From Rhodococcus qingshengii JCM 15477 (GTDB taxonomy: Bacteria; Actinomycetota; Actinomycetes; Mycobacteriales; Mycobacteriaceae): a stretch of DNA of 64,000 nt. The stretch covers positions 32,127 through 96,126 of the forward strand of contig NZ_CP096566.1 of NCBI RefSeq assembly GCF_023221595.1. Reading direction: 5' to 3'. Below are positions 8,898 through 17,991 of this stretch, in pieces. Position 1 is the first letter of the stretch. Each line of letters opens with the position of its first letter. The position numbers and the translations under genes are program-made. The notes under the pieces are model-generated. The model was given only the letters and a program-made list of their open reading frames with translations. It was not told the origin of the DNA and did no database searches.

Positions 8898-9130
8898 AGA
8901 GTGCGCGGATCGCCTTCTCAATGCACCGCACGAATCGCACGCCGCGATAGGCGCGTCTTCTACCGTCATGCGGCGAACTTTTCCCGATTTTCCACACCAC
9001 GGTTCGATTCCGCACCAAGCAACACGCTAAGTTTGCAGGTCCGGGCACTTCGGACAAATATTCCGCACGCGGAACTTTGCTGGGTGCGGAATTGGGGAAA
9101 CGGCAGGAAAACAGTGGCGCGAGGATTCAA

Positions 9131-12100
9131 GTGACGGACCGGAACCAGTTCGCAGGAAGACTGAGTGCACTCTGGGCGGCCGCGAATAATCCGACGCTCA
9201 AGGCAGTAGCAGCGAGGGCGAAAGAACGTAGCTCCGAGGGGCCGAGCTATCAGCGCATCAGCGATTGGAAGCGCGGAGCGCGCGTTCCTGAAAAGTTTGA
9301 ATCGCTGGAGCCTGTCCTCTGGGTACTTATATCGGCAGCAAGAGCGAAAGCGATACAGCCTTCCGAACATGGTTTGTATGACATGGCGGTGTGGCGGGAA
9401 TGGTGGGCGGAAGCGCAGACGGGTAGCCGGCAGGCGGCCGACCCGTCGTCCGCGGCGCCAACTGCTTGCCCATATCTCGGTCTCGCCTCGTACACAGTCA
9501 CAGATCGTGACCGATTCTTCGGCCGCGAGCGCAGCATCGAAGAAGCGGTTTCCGCCCTACAAGGCGCCACTACCTCCGGGATGTTCGTTCTCTATGCCGC
9601 CTCCGGAACGGGTAAATCTTCGCTCCTTCACGCCGGCATCGCCGGACGAGCCGCCACCCACGGATTGACATGGGGATCCACAAAACCGTGGAGCATCGAG
9701 ACCGTAGACCCCGGCCCGGACCCCTTCGGTGCGCTTACCCGCATTTTCCCGGGCATACGAGAAGCCGAGTCGAGCGACGACTACCGGACGGTGCTCGATG
9801 ACTACCTCGCGGATACCGAGAACGATGCACTGCTACTCATCGTCGACCAGTTCGAACAGGTACTCACCGCCGGTGCTCACGACGCGACCCGGGACGAGTT
9901 CATAGATCGACTCGACCGTCTCTCTCGCGTGGTCAGCTCAACGAGCACCATACGAGTGGTGATCGGCGTACGTGCGGACTTCGTACCCGAATGCTTGCAA
10001 CACGCTCCCCTGGCCGACGCCCTACAGCACAGGCAGATCGTGCTTGCGCCTATGAGCTCCGAGGAACTGGCAGAAGCGATCAAACTGCCGGCAGCCGCCG
10101 TGAACGCTGAGCTCGAACCAGGGCTATCCGAACGAATCATCAGCGACCTCGATGCCACACGAGTAGGGCACAACCAGAGCGTTCTCCCCCTGATGTCGCA
10201 CGTGCTCGAAAGCATGTGGATGCATCGGGACCAAGCCGGAAATCTCACCCTTCGAGCGTATGAGGCAGCCGGAGGAATCGAAGGTTCCGTCAACCGCGCC
10301 GCCGAAAACGCCTGGAAAGTTCTCGACGACGACGATCGCGCAGTGGCACCAGCCTTACTGTTGAGGTTGGTCCAGATCGGCGATGGCGCGCGCGATACCA
10401 GAAGGGCTGTCCCCCGGGCAGAACTGCTACGCGTGGGCGGCGCGGATGCCCGCAATGGCCGGGTCATCGAAGCGCTCACCACAGCTCGACTACTCACAGT
10501 CGACGACGCAGGCCTCGTGACTTTCGCTCATGAGGTGGTCATCGACTCCTGGATCCGGCTGCACAACATGATCAGCGCCAACCGGGCGAGCAACATGCTT
10601 CGGCAGACATTCGAACGCGACGCGGCCGAATGGGACCGCCGAGGTAGACAGTCCGCCGACCTGTGGGCCGGTGACAGGTTGCACGATGTCATCGCACAAC
10701 TCGACGACCACCCGCTGACACCGATGGCATACAGCTTTCGGCGCGATGCAATAAAGAAGCAAGAACGGCGGAAGCTGCAAAAACGGGGAGCCGTGTCCGC
10801 GATCGCTGCCTTTGTCGCGGTCTTGATGGTCGTGTCCGTCTTTGCGTTCCGAGCGAGTGCGCGGTCCGATGTCCTCGCCTCGAGTGCCCAATTCCGAGAA
10901 GTGTTATCGACAGCGGACCGACTACAACAGTCCAACCCTTCGCTGTCGGCGCAGCTAGTTCTCGCAGCCCGCAACATGCAACCTGCCGAGACGTCCCGAG
11001 TCCTGGCCACACAAGATGCACCAATGGCAACACCGGCGGTGGGGCATGAAAATGCGATCTACACCGCCGCATACAGGCCTGACGGCAAAGTTCTCGCGAC
11101 GGCGAGTGGCGACCACACAACGCGACTATGGGATGTCAGCAATCCGCAAGCCCCGACACCGATCGGATCGCCGCTGGAAGGGCACACGAGTTTCGTCACT
11201 GCGGCCGCCTGGTCCCCTGACGGCGCGATGCTAGCCACCGCGAGCGGCGACGGCACAGTGCGACTATGGGACGTACGCAATCCGCTCTCGCCCGAGGCGA
11301 TCGGAAGCCCTCTGCAATCCGCCGGCGGCACCGTGTACGTGGTGTCGTTCAGCCCAGACGGACGCACCCTCGCCGCACCGAACGACGACGGAACCACAGG
11401 GCTGTGGGACGTAAGCAACCCAGAAGCAGCGTCTCTCCTCACTCCCCCACTTGCCGGGCCAGCAGGCCCGGTTAGAACAAGCGCGTTCAGTCCGGACGGG
11501 AAACTGCTCGCGGTCGGCAGCGACGACAAAACAGTGTGGCTGTGGAACGTCAGCGACCCGTCCAACCCCGTAATCGCAACAGCCCCGCTCACAGGATTTG
11601 CCCGAGCGGCGCACTCGGTGGCATTCAGTCCAAACGGCCAACTTCTCGCCGCCGGCAGCGACGATCGCACTGCCCGAGTCTGGAACATCGGAAACCCCGC
11701 GCAGCCGACCTTGGAAGGGCCGCCTCTCACTGGTCACACCGGTGCGCTGTGGTCCATTGCGTTCGGGCCGGACAGTCAAACGCTCGCAACCGCAAGCTGG
11801 GACGGCACCGCCCGACTGTGGAACCTCCGAGACCCTTCCCGCCCGCGCTCCCTAGGACAGCCCCTTGCCGGCAGTAACGGGGGCATGATCACAGTCGCCT
11901 TCGCTCCCGACGGCGCAACTATGGCAACAGGAAGTCAGGACGGCGTCCTCAGGATGTGGAACCGCCCTACATCCGTCATCGACGCCCACACCGACCGTGT
12001 CATGACCCCCAGATTCAGCTCGGACGGATCGCACATGGCCACGGGCTCTGTCGACGGCACCCTTCAAGTGTGGGACACCTCTGATCCCGATCACCCGATC

Positions 12101-13012
12101 GCACGGGGACGAGTCGTAGTGCCCAACGGCCAAATCGACAACCTGCAAATTTCACCGGATGGCCGAACCGTGCTGACAACGGGCGGAAACGATCGTGCAG
12201 TACTGCTCTGGGATGCCTCAGACCCCGACACAATCCGCCCTCTCGGCCGCCTCGAACTCGAGACCAGATACGCGTATCTGATGGCGATCACCCCGGACGG
12301 CCGGACCCTGGTCACCGGTAGCAGCGACAACTCGCTCCAGTTCTGGGACATCACCGACATCTCTGCGCCCGCCCCACTGGGGCAGCCGCTGCCGGTCCCC
12401 GGCGACCTGCTCACCAACGCGGCCTTCTCACCGGACGGCCGAACGCTCGCGATCGCGGCGTCGGGTACCAACGACATCACGCTCCTCGACAGCTCAGATC
12501 CGAGCCGTCCCAAGATGCTTCAACCACTGACCGGGCACACGAAGCAGGCCGAATCCGTTGTCTTCTCGCCGGACGGGAAAACCCTGGCCAGCGCTGGTGA
12601 CGATCAGACGATTCGGTTCTGGGACGTAGCGAAACCAAGCGAGGCGCAAGGGATCGGCGACCCCCTGATCGGCCAATCAAGCACGATCCGGTCCGTCGCT
12701 TTCGCAACCGATGGGCGGACTCTGGCTTCGGGCAGTGACGAGGGAACCGTCCAGCTCTGGGACACCACAAACATCGCAGCTCCCATCAAACTCGGCGGTT
12801 CCATCGCATCCATCGGAGCCACCCGCTGGTACATCGCATTCAGCCCCACTTCCAATCACCTCGCGGCAGGTGGAGAGGGCGGAGCTGTCCGGCTATGGAA
12901 TCTCACCCAGCGTGCGGCAGAAACCCGAGTGTGCAAGAACACGAACAATGTTCTTACCGACGCGACGTGGGACCAACTATTCCCTGAACTCCCCTACCGA
13001 ACCACCTGCTAA
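9131..13012 (+). CDS. STAND NTPase (nSTAND1-type) with membrane segment and 14 WD40 repeats
   Basis: 1293 residues. The first ~110 residues form a helical HTH-like cap (ISDWKRGARVPEKFE). The NTPase follows with a FFGRE entry motif, a P-loop at about 157-164 (ASGTGKSS), Walker B LLLIVDQFEQ and a winged-helix region to about 540. A membrane segment sits at about 553-573. From about 637 to the end there are 14 WD40-type repeats (SPDGxxLATxSxDxTxRLWD), enough for two seven-blade propellers. STAND proteins are signal-sensing switches that assemble on trigger binding; many serve in regulation, defence or cell death. The start is the GTG at 9131, which has GAGG upstream; the frame is open to 9077. 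An Asn-synthetase-like gene follows within 22 bases. Confidence 0.9.
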   Translation: MTDRNQFAGRLSALWAAANNPTLKAVAARAKERSSEGPSYQRISDWKRGARVPEKFESLEPVLWVLISAARAKAIQPSEHGLYDMAVWREWWAEAQTGSRQAADPSSAAPTACPYLGLASYTVTDRDRFFGRERSIEEAVSALQGATTSGMFVLYAASGTGKSSLLHAGIAGRAATHGLTWGSTKPWSIETVDPGPDPFGALTRIFPGIREAESSDDYRTVLDDYLADTENDALLLIVDQFEQVLTAGAHDATRDEFIDRLDRLSRVVSSTSTIRVVIGVRADFVPECLQHAPLADALQHRQIVLAPMSSEELAEAIKLPAAAVNAELEPGLSERIISDLDATRVGHNQSVLPLMSHVLESMWMHRDQAGNLTLRAYEAAGGIEGSVNRAAENAWKVLDDDDRAVAPALLLRLVQIGDGARDTRRAVPRAELLRVGGADARNGRVIEALTTARLLTVDDAGLVTFAHEVVIDSWIRLHNMISANRASNMLRQTFERDAAEWDRRGRQSADLWAGDRLHDVIAQLDDHPLTPMAYSFRRDAIKKQERRKLQKRGAVSAIAAFVAVLMVVSVFAFRASARSDVLASSAQFREVLSTADRLQQSNPSLSAQLVLAARNMQPAETSRVLATQDAPMATPAVGHENAIYTAAYRPDGKVLATASGDHTTRLWDVSNPQAPTPIGSPLEGHTSFVTAAAWSPDGAMLATASGDGTVRLWDVRNPLSPEAIGSPLQSAGGTVYVVSFSPDGRTLAAPNDDGTTGLWDVSNPEAASLLTPPLAGPAGPVRTSAFSPDGKLLAVGSDDKTVWLWNVSDPSNPVIATAPLTGFARAAHSVAFSPNGQLLAAGSDDRTARVWNIGNPAQPTLEGPPLTGHTGALWSIAFGPDSQTLATASWDGTARLWNLRDPSRPRSLGQPLAGSNGGMITVAFAPDGATMATGSQDGVLRMWNRPTSVIDAHTDRVMTPRFSSDGSHMATGSVDGTLQVWDTSDPDHPIARGRVVVPNGQIDNLQISPDGRTVLTTGGNDRAVLLWDASDPDTIRPLGRLELETRYAYLMAITPDGRTLVTGSSDNSLQFWDITDISAPAPLGQPLPVPGDLLTNAAFSPDGRTLAIAASGTNDITLLDSSDPSRPKMLQPLTGHTKQAESVVFSPDGKTLASAGDDQTIRFWDVAKPSEAQGIGDPLIGQSSTIRSVAFATDGRTLASGSDEGTVQLWDTTNIAAPIKLGGSIASIGATRWYIAFSPTSNHLAAGGEGGAVRLWNLTQRAAETRVCKNTNNVLTDATWDQLFPELPYRTTC

Positions 13013-13033
13013 CTCATCCTTGGAAAGGGCACT

Positions 13034-14044
13034 GTGCGCTCACCGACTGCACTCCAGACCGCAAAGCCAATGCAGTTCGTCGCAGACGATCACGCACTCA
13101 ACGTCGATGGTTCCAGCCTCCGCACCACCACAGACCCCGACATCGCGGCGAAGGCAATAGCCGCCGAAACCCTCGATCGAATACGAGTGGTGCTCGACAG
13201 CTACCCCGCAGATCCGATCGTGTTGCTTTCCGGTGGCGTTGATTCGATCCTCGTCGCAGCGACCGCAGTCGCCCTCGGCACCGCACCGCGTGCGATCACG
13301 ATCGTCGTCGACGGGGAAGCCGTCGATCGAGCACCCGCGATAGCCGCTGCCGAAGCACTCGGACTGCGGCATGAAGTTGTTGTCCTGAGCTCATCAGACG
13401 TCGTCAGCCTCGCTAAATCGGCAGTGGCCGCCCTGGGAGTCAACGAACTGTGGGAGGTCGCAGCCGCGATCCCGATCCTCGCCGCCTCTGAATTGATCCG
13501 CCGATTCAGCGCCGCATCCCCGGCACCGGCAGCTGTTCTCACCGGCAGTGGTGCAGATGCAATTTTTGCAGGAGGACGGGTGATCCAGCACCCGATCGAA
13601 TCCGCCGCAGCGAACCAGGCTTTAGACGAAGTGGTTCGCACCGAGACGGGAACGAACTTCGTTCGCGATCGCTTGGTCCCGGATTTCTACGAACGACTAC
13701 TCGGCGACGACGCCCAAGCACTCATCCACGTATTCCAGACAGAACGGTTCTGGCAACTCGCTGAACAACTAGCGCCACCCGCTCTCTTCGGCCACGTCAC
13801 TGGCGCAGCGCACGACAAACTCGCAGTCCGGCTGGCTTGTGAGCGCCTGCTTCCGGAAACTGCGCAGCACCTGGCCTGGACACGTAAATCCCCTATTCAA
13901 CGGTCCAGCGGCCTGTTCGATGCGCTCGCCGATGCAGCGCGTGCCCGTGCCGCGCAGCTTCCAGGAGCAACGACCTACAGCAATCCGCTCACGGAACCGA
14001 TGGAGTCCGTCGCAGTCAGGCTTTTTCTAGCCGCTTTAGACTGA
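13034..14044 (+). CDS. asparagine-synthetase-like PP-loop ATPase, no glutaminase domain
   Basis: 336 residues. A PP-loop motif LLSGGVDSI lies near 63-71, a second conserved LTGSGADAIFAGG near 170-182, and a C-terminal TRKSPIQRSSGLF segment completes the adenylating domain. The N-terminal glutaminase half of AsnB (with Cys2) is absent, so it probably uses ammonia or another amine, or makes an amide or lactam bond as AsnB relatives in peptide-natural-product pathways do. Family use is known; the substrate is not visible. It follows the STAND/WD40 gene after 21 bases with AAAGGG upstream of a GTG start, so the two are likely one operon. Confidence 0.8.
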   Translation: MRSPTALQTAKPMQFVADDHALNVDGSSLRTTTDPDIAAKAIAAETLDRIRVVLDSYPADPIVLLSGGVDSILVAATAVALGTAPRAITIVVDGEAVDRAPAIAAAEALGLRHEVVVLSSSDVVSLAKSAVAALGVNELWEVAAAIPILAASELIRRFSAASPAPAAVLTGSGADAIFAGGRVIQHPIESAAANQALDEVVRTETGTNFVRDRLVPDFYERLLGDDAQALIHVFQTERFWQLAEQLAPPALFGHVTGAAHDKLAVRLACERLLPETAQHLAWTRKSPIQRSSGLFDALADAARARAAQLPGATTYSNPLTEPMESVAVRLFLAALD

Positions 14045-14165
14045 CCCATATAGGCGGAACGGATTGAACCGGCGTGTCGGCTGCGTATCTCGACATTTCT
14101 GCGGGAGTATTTGCAGGCAACACAATGCCCGCGCCACCGCGCGGACGAACTGGAAGGGGCTTGTC

Positions 14166-14366
14166 ATGGCGAGAGGTCGTCCGAGTAAAGGCGAGCGGCG
14201 TCGTGTCGAGACGCGAGTGCCTGTGGATGTCAAAGACCGCCTCACCCTGATGCGCGAAGCTCGGGGACTAACTGAGAGCGAACTCGTCGCCGACATCCTC
14301 AGCGCTGCGGTAACCCGATTCGACCCGGCCGCGGTCCACACAGAGAGGCTGACGATGACCGCCTAA
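14166..14366 (+). CDS. small ribbon-helix-helix DNA-binding protein
   Basis: 66 residues. The N-terminus is basic (ARGRPSKGERRR). A beta strand (VETRVPVDV) and two helices (KDRLTLMREARG, TESELVADILSAAVTRF) match the RHH fold. GGAAGGGG stands 7 bases before the ATG. It lies just upstream of the replication-initiator gene, where small RHH proteins commonly act as copy-number repressors or partition partners. A hairpin follows at 14444-14469. Confidence 0.72.
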   Translation: MARGRPSKGERRRVETRVPVDVKDRLTLMREARGLTESELVADILSAAVTRFDPAAVHTERLTMTA

Positions 14367-14443
14367 TGATGACCACAACGCCGAAGACGCGGAAACCCCG
14401 CTTCGGTCTCATATGCGCAGTTGATCGCCCTTAAAACGACGAT

Positions 14444-14469
14444 ATCCCCCGGTTGACGGGCCGGGGGAT
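14444..14469 (+). terminator. GC-rich hairpin after RHH gene
   Basis: ATCCCCCGG (14444-14452) pairs perfectly with CCGGGGGAT (14461-14469) around an 8-base loop. It lies about 80 bases after the RHH stop and upstream of the replication gene. No strong T-run follows, so it may terminate or control read-through into rep. Confidence 0.5.
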
Positions 14470-14610
14470 TCGGATGTCGTAAGAAACGAGTTGACGCTCG
14501 GTTCTTAGGGTCTTGCTGCTTTCCCCGAAGGGACTGTCTTGCGTGACAGGTCTCAGGGTACATCGCGTCCTGATGCAAAATCCATAACCGATTTTTCGCG
14601 TGTCTCAGCG

Positions 14611-15900
14611 ATGGAGCACACGCCCGCACCCATACAGCGCCCGTATTGCGGTAGCAGCCCTATGCGGCGCCGCTACGGAACAGCTCGGACACCCCGCAGA
14701 ATGCAGGGGCACCTGTACGGGCACCAGTGCCATGCCCTGACGCCGATGTTGCTCAAAACGCTCGGCAAGGAAGCCGCGTGCCGGCGTTATTGCAAGGTCG
14801 CACTCGAGCTCGAAGACGGCGCATACGGCGGCATCGCTCGATGGCGAGGCGCCCAACATTGGGTCGAGATCGTCGTTCGGTGCGCGTTCACCGCTGAATA
14901 CACACGGATTCGACCGATGCTTGTTCAGACATCTGGCGGGGGAATCAGCCTCAAGTCCCTGATCGCCGTGGCGACCGTTATGGCGGAAGCCGCGGATTAC
15001 GACACCGGCCGGAACTCGCGCCTGACGGTAGAGACCATCGCCGAACGCATCAAGGGCGGGGAACGCACAGTCCAGCGAGCACGACAAGCACTCAAGCTCC
15101 TGCGCGTGGCCACCGAGGTCCTGCGCGGCCGACTCCGCACCAAGGACGAGCGGTATGCCTCATGGAGGTTCAACGACAAGGCCCGCGGCTGGGCGTCTGT
15201 CTGGGCATTGCACCCGAGCAAGCCTGTGGATAAAACCCGCATCACCGTCGCCGGTTCCATACAAATGGCACCCCACCCGCATAGCGGTCACTTTAAGAGC
15301 TTTACCTCTCGTAGAGAGGTACTTAATACAAAACGATCTGTGGATAAACGAGCCGCTTCGCGGCGCAAGGAGTCGAAGGCGGGGGTCGAGAAGGCCGAAG
15401 GCGTCCGGAAAGGCTTGTTGCTCGCATCCAGATGGCTCAGCAATCCACGAACTCCCGTTTGGGCGCGGCGGCACACCCCCCGAGGGTGGGCTCCCGCACT
15501 GACCGAACCAGCGGCGCACGGTTGGACGGCCGCGGATCTCAATGACGCGATCGACGCCTGGAGCAAGGCGACGCGGATGGCACCGGACCCGAAGCACCCC
15601 ATCGCGTTCATCCGTTGGCTCATGAAGCAGCAGGATCTCGCTTTCGCGCCACACGTTCTCGCTCAGATAGCCGCTGACCAGGAAAAAGCCGAGCGTGAAC
15701 GACAGGCAGCAGCGTTCGAGGCGGAACGGGGCCGGTACGCATCAGCCGCTGCCGAGGACTCCCCCGGCCGCCAAGCTGCCCGTTTCGTCGCCCGCCGAGC
15801 GGCCGACAGCGCCCGCATCCGAAAGACCCAGGCATCCGCGCGTGAGAATGAAACCTCGCCCGTGTGGATCACCCATCTCTCAGATCGGGGTAAGCGATGA
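14611..15900 (+). CDS. putative plasmid replication initiation protein
   Basis: About 429 residues from the ATG at 14611; the frame is open from a TTG at 14539, so the start is uncertain. A central winged-helix-like segment (LTVETIAERIKGGERTVQRARQALKLL, about 145-171) matches the DNA-binding part of plasmid Rep proteins of actinobacteria. The C-terminal third is Arg/Ala-rich and helical with a second conserved GWTAADLNDAIDAW region. It is flanked by an RHH gene, an overlapping small gene and a ParA with repeats, the expected replicon-core context. I saw no helicase or rolling-circle Tyr motif. The assignment rests on context plus the HTH. Confidence 0.6.
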   Translation: MEHTPAPIQRPYCGSSPMRRRYGTARTPRRMQGHLYGHQCHALTPMLLKTLGKEAACRRYCKVALELEDGAYGGIARWRGAQHWVEIVVRCAFTAEYTRIRPMLVQTSGGGISLKSLIAVATVMAEAADYDTGRNSRLTVETIAERIKGGERTVQRARQALKLLRVATEVLRGRLRTKDERYASWRFNDKARGWASVWALHPSKPVDKTRITVAGSIQMAPHPHSGHFKSFTSRREVLNTKRSVDKRAASRRKESKAGVEKAEGVRKGLLLASRWLSNPRTPVWARRHTPRGWAPALTEPAAHGWTAADLNDAIDAWSKATRMAPDPKHPIAFIRWLMKQQDLAFAPHVLAQIAADQEKAERERQAAAFEAERGRYASAAAEDSPGRQAARFVARRAADSARIRKTQASARENETSPVWITHLSDRGKR

Positions 15901-16475
15901 ACGGTAACCGCCCGCCCCCGAAGCGGCCGCCCGTCAAGCGCCGGCCGCTCTCCCCTTGCCAGACCGTCCCCCAGATCCACGAACGGTTGCGCACCGGCGC
16001 AAAGACGATCGTCATCGACCACCGCAACGACGAACCCCTAAAACTCACCGACGCCGAGCTGCCCGACGGCATCACGATCCGCATCGTCGGCGTCTCACGA
16101 GTCATCATCACCCGCCTGACACCCGAAACGAAGCGCAGTGCCCAGATCGTGGCCACCGACGCCGCACGATCCCAAATCTTCGGGCACACAACTCTCTTCG
16201 CCTACGGGAACGCCCATACCGACGCATTCGACACCACACGCGTCCGCGCCACCAACCGCGCCACAAGCAACCTCGTCGACGACTCCTTCGGCGACGTCGG
16301 AGAAGACACCACCACCTATGCCTACGACAACGCGACCGTGCACTCCCACGACCAAGCCACAGTGCACGCAACAGACCGGGTTTCTCTCGTTCATCACAGC
16401 TCGACGCCGGCCGAGGTCGAACACGGAGTGACAGTCTTCGGCCCAGCACGGCGAAATATTCGCCTCCGGACATAG
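15897..16475 (+). CDS. short-period beta-helix-like repeat protein overlapping rep
   Basis: 192 residues. A basic Pro-rich N-terminus is followed by two strands-rich segments (about 35-80) and then a run of ~8-residue repeats (about 95-165) of the type AYDNATVHSHDQATVHATD, rich in Ala, Thr, Val, His and Asp. This pattern suggests a narrow right-handed beta-helix, as in some phage and plasmid proteins. The ATG overlaps the rep stop in an ATGA junction, so it is translated with rep. Function unknown; it could be an accessory of replication or a decoy structure. Confidence 0.6.
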   Translation: MNGNRPPPKRPPVKRRPLSPCQTVPQIHERLRTGAKTIVIDHRNDEPLKLTDAELPDGITIRIVGVSRVIITRLTPETKRSAQIVATDAARSQIFGHTTLFAYGNAHTDAFDTTRVRATNRATSNLVDDSFGDVGEDTTTYAYDNATVHSHDQATVHATDRVSLVHHSSTPAEVEHGVTVFGPARRNIRLRT

Positions 16476-16520
16476 GACTGTTGCGACAGTTGGATGAGTC
16501 AGGCAACGCCAGGAACGCTC

Positions 16521-16545
16521 CGCATTTTGCGCATTTTGCGTCTTT
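16521..16545 (+). repeat. tandem 9-bp direct repeat between rep operon and parA
   Basis: CGCATTTTG occurs twice in a row (16521-16529, 16530-16538) followed by a degenerate third copy (CGTCTTTG). Short tandem repeats near a rep gene can be iterons, but three units are few. Confidence 0.35.
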
Positions 16546-16637
16546 GCCTCGAATTGACAGTGGTGTGGGAGCAGAAGTGCAGCGGACCGCAAAACTTCCT
16601 CACCAGCGGTGATGCCGTGATTGAAAGCAGTTGGCGA

Positions 16638-16711
16638 AGTTGAGTTAATTAATGCATGCATGAACTCATTAACTACAGACAGAGTTAACGCATTAGTGCT
16701 AGCATTCATGC
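16638..16711. promoter_or_regulatory. AT-rich repeat cluster upstream of parA (candidate parS/operator)
   Basis: Contains a 23-base segment (16638-16660) that recurs with two mismatches after parA at 17493-17515, and a 14-base ATGCATGAACTCAT (16656-16669) that recurs exactly at 17567-17580. Both are built from ATGCAT/TTAATTAA palindromes. The parA ATG lies directly at the cluster edge, with no Shine-Dalgarno, so binding here would cover the parA promoter. Confidence 0.6.
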
Positions 16712-17485
16712 ATGACGACAATCATGGTGTACAGCGAGGCTGGTGGCGTCACTAAGACGACGACCGCAGTCTCCCTCGCGATGGTGGCTGCCCTGTCGGG
16801 GTTCAAGACCACCCTCATCGACCTAGATCCCCGAGGTGCAGCCACTAAATGGATCGGCAGCTACCCGGAGGAATCGTGGCAGCACGTGGGCGCGATCCTG
16901 GCCGACGAAAACCCGGAAGGGTGGGCCGAAGATCTCGCCATTGACAGCGGGTGGGACGACAATCTGCGCATCATTCCGTCCTCGAGGTCACTCTCGAACC
17001 GTGAGAGGGACTACGAGGATCACGCCGAACTGAGGCTCGCAACGGCGTTGGAAGGGCACACTGCGGAAATTCGCATCATCGACTGCCCTAACCGCCAAGG
17101 TGGAACGCTTACGCAAAATGCGCTCGCCGCCAGCGACAAGGTCATCTACGCCGCAACCGCGAATCAAGACGGGATCGACGGCGTTGAAGGTGCGCAAGAG
17201 TCCGTCGCAAAGTTCCGCAAAAGCCGCGAAGTGATTGGTGCCCCCTGCCGTCTCAGTGAGGCGGGCATCGTCGTCGGCGCCGTCAAGGAGACAGTGATGA
17301 CGAAAGTTTCAGTGAAAGCGCTGGAGCGACTGAGGGAAACGGGCCTCGTTCTCACGCCAATCATTCCGAATCGCACCATCGTCGACCAGTCGCGCATGAC
17401 CGGCGAGTGGTACGGGAAATTCGACAAGGGCGAGCCCGTTTTCGCCGCGTACCAGCAGATATTTTCCGCATTCATTAACGCATGA
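16712..17485 (+). CDS. parA: ParA-family partition ATPase with unusual P-loop
   Basis: 257 residues. The deviant Walker A is at about 8-18 (SEAGGVTKTTT). The signature Lys that starts KGGxGKT is Glu/Ala here and the mid-loop Gly is Thr. Walker A' (TTLIDLDPRGAATKW) and Walker B (EIRIIDCPNRQGG) are clear. It is a small ParA (type Ib-like) without an N-terminal HTH. ParA moves plasmid copies apart using ATP and a centromere-binding partner; the RHH protein 120 bases downstream is the likely partner. There is no obvious Shine-Dalgarno before the ATG, so leaderless translation is possible. Matching repeats lie on both sides. Confidence 0.85.
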   Translation: MTTIMVYSEAGGVTKTTTAVSLAMVAALSGFKTTLIDLDPRGAATKWIGSYPEESWQHVGAILADENPEGWAEDLAIDSGWDDNLRIIPSSRSLSNRERDYEDHAELRLATALEGHTAEIRIIDCPNRQGGTLTQNALAASDKVIYAATANQDGIDGVEGAQESVAKFRKSREVIGAPCRLSEAGIVVGAVKETVMTKVSVKALERLRETGLVLTPIIPNRTIVDQSRMTGEWYGKFDKGEPVFAAYQQIFSAFINA

Positions 17486-17492
17486 GTGCGCG

Positions 17493-17606
17493 AGTTGACT
17501 TAATTAATTCATGCACGCGTGCAATAATGAACTAACTCATGCGTGAATTACGTAACGAATGCAGCAATGCATGAACTCATGAGTTACCGAACGAAGGAAT
17601 GAACTA
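17493..17606. promoter_or_regulatory. AT-rich repeat cluster between parA and RHH gene (candidate centromere)
   Basis: This 114-base tract is full of ATGAACT/AACTCATG/TTAATTAA units. It contains copies of both repeats found upstream of parA: 17493-17515 (two mismatches) and 17567-17580 (exact 14-mer). Such arrays are typical binding sites for RHH centromere proteins and also serve as operators of the par operon. Confidence 0.6.
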
Positions 17607-17894
17607 ATGAGCAAAGAACCTGACCTCAGCGCCCCGCGGAGAGGGCCGCGTCCGGCCGTCGACGAGGCTGTCGATTCGGCAGAGGTTCCAGCCGCACGCA
17701 GGCCGGTAGGGCGGCCGAAGAAGGAAAAAGCCGAACCCGTCATCCAGTTCTCAACCAGACTCGGCTTGAGCTTCCGGGAAACTATCGACGCCGTCGAAGA
17801 CGAAACCGGGCACAGCATCCGTTCGATCATCGAGCAGGCAATTCAGTCGACCTACCCCGACCACTACAAAAAGCATGGACGCAGTACCAGGTAG
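17607..17894 (+). CDS. small RHH protein, likely ParA partner
   Basis: 95 residues. A disordered, charged first half (Pro/Arg/Lys/Glu) is followed by a strand (VIQFSTRLG) and two helices (SFRETIDAVEDETG, SIRSIIEQAIQSTY) of the ribbon-helix-helix type. Size and place match ParB-like/ParG-like centromere binders of ParA-Ib systems, whose flexible N-terminus stimulates ParA. GAAGGA lies upstream of the start. It is preceded by the repeat tract it probably binds. Confidence 0.68.
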   Translation: MSKEPDLSAPRRGPRPAVDEAVDSAEVPAARRPVGRPKKEKAEPVIQFSTRLGLSFRETIDAVEDETGHSIRSIIEQAIQSTYPDHYKKHGRSTR

Positions 17895-17924
17895 CGATCG
17901 CGCTGATTGATCTGAAATGCAAAG

Positions 17925-17956
17925 GGAGCCCCGCCGGATGCACCCGACGAGGCTCC
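17925..17956 (+). terminator. hairpin between RHH gene and DUF2637 gene
   Basis: GGAGCC (17925-17930) pairs with GGCTCC (17951-17956), with weaker pairing inside the 20-base loop. It lies in the 97-base gap before the DUF2637 gene and lacks a T-run. It may be a weak terminator or attenuator. Confidence 0.35.
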
Positions 17957-17991
17957 AGACCGGGAAACCACTTGAAGGAAAGAACCCAGTC

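Noticed and set aside
11041..12920. Regularly spaced similar segments, checked as a possible CRISPR-like array
   Set aside because: They are the WD40 repeats of the STAND protein; similarity is at protein level and spacing fits the reading frame.
13034..14044. Full glutamine-dependent asparagine synthetase
   Set aside because: The N-terminal glutaminase domain with its Cys is absent.
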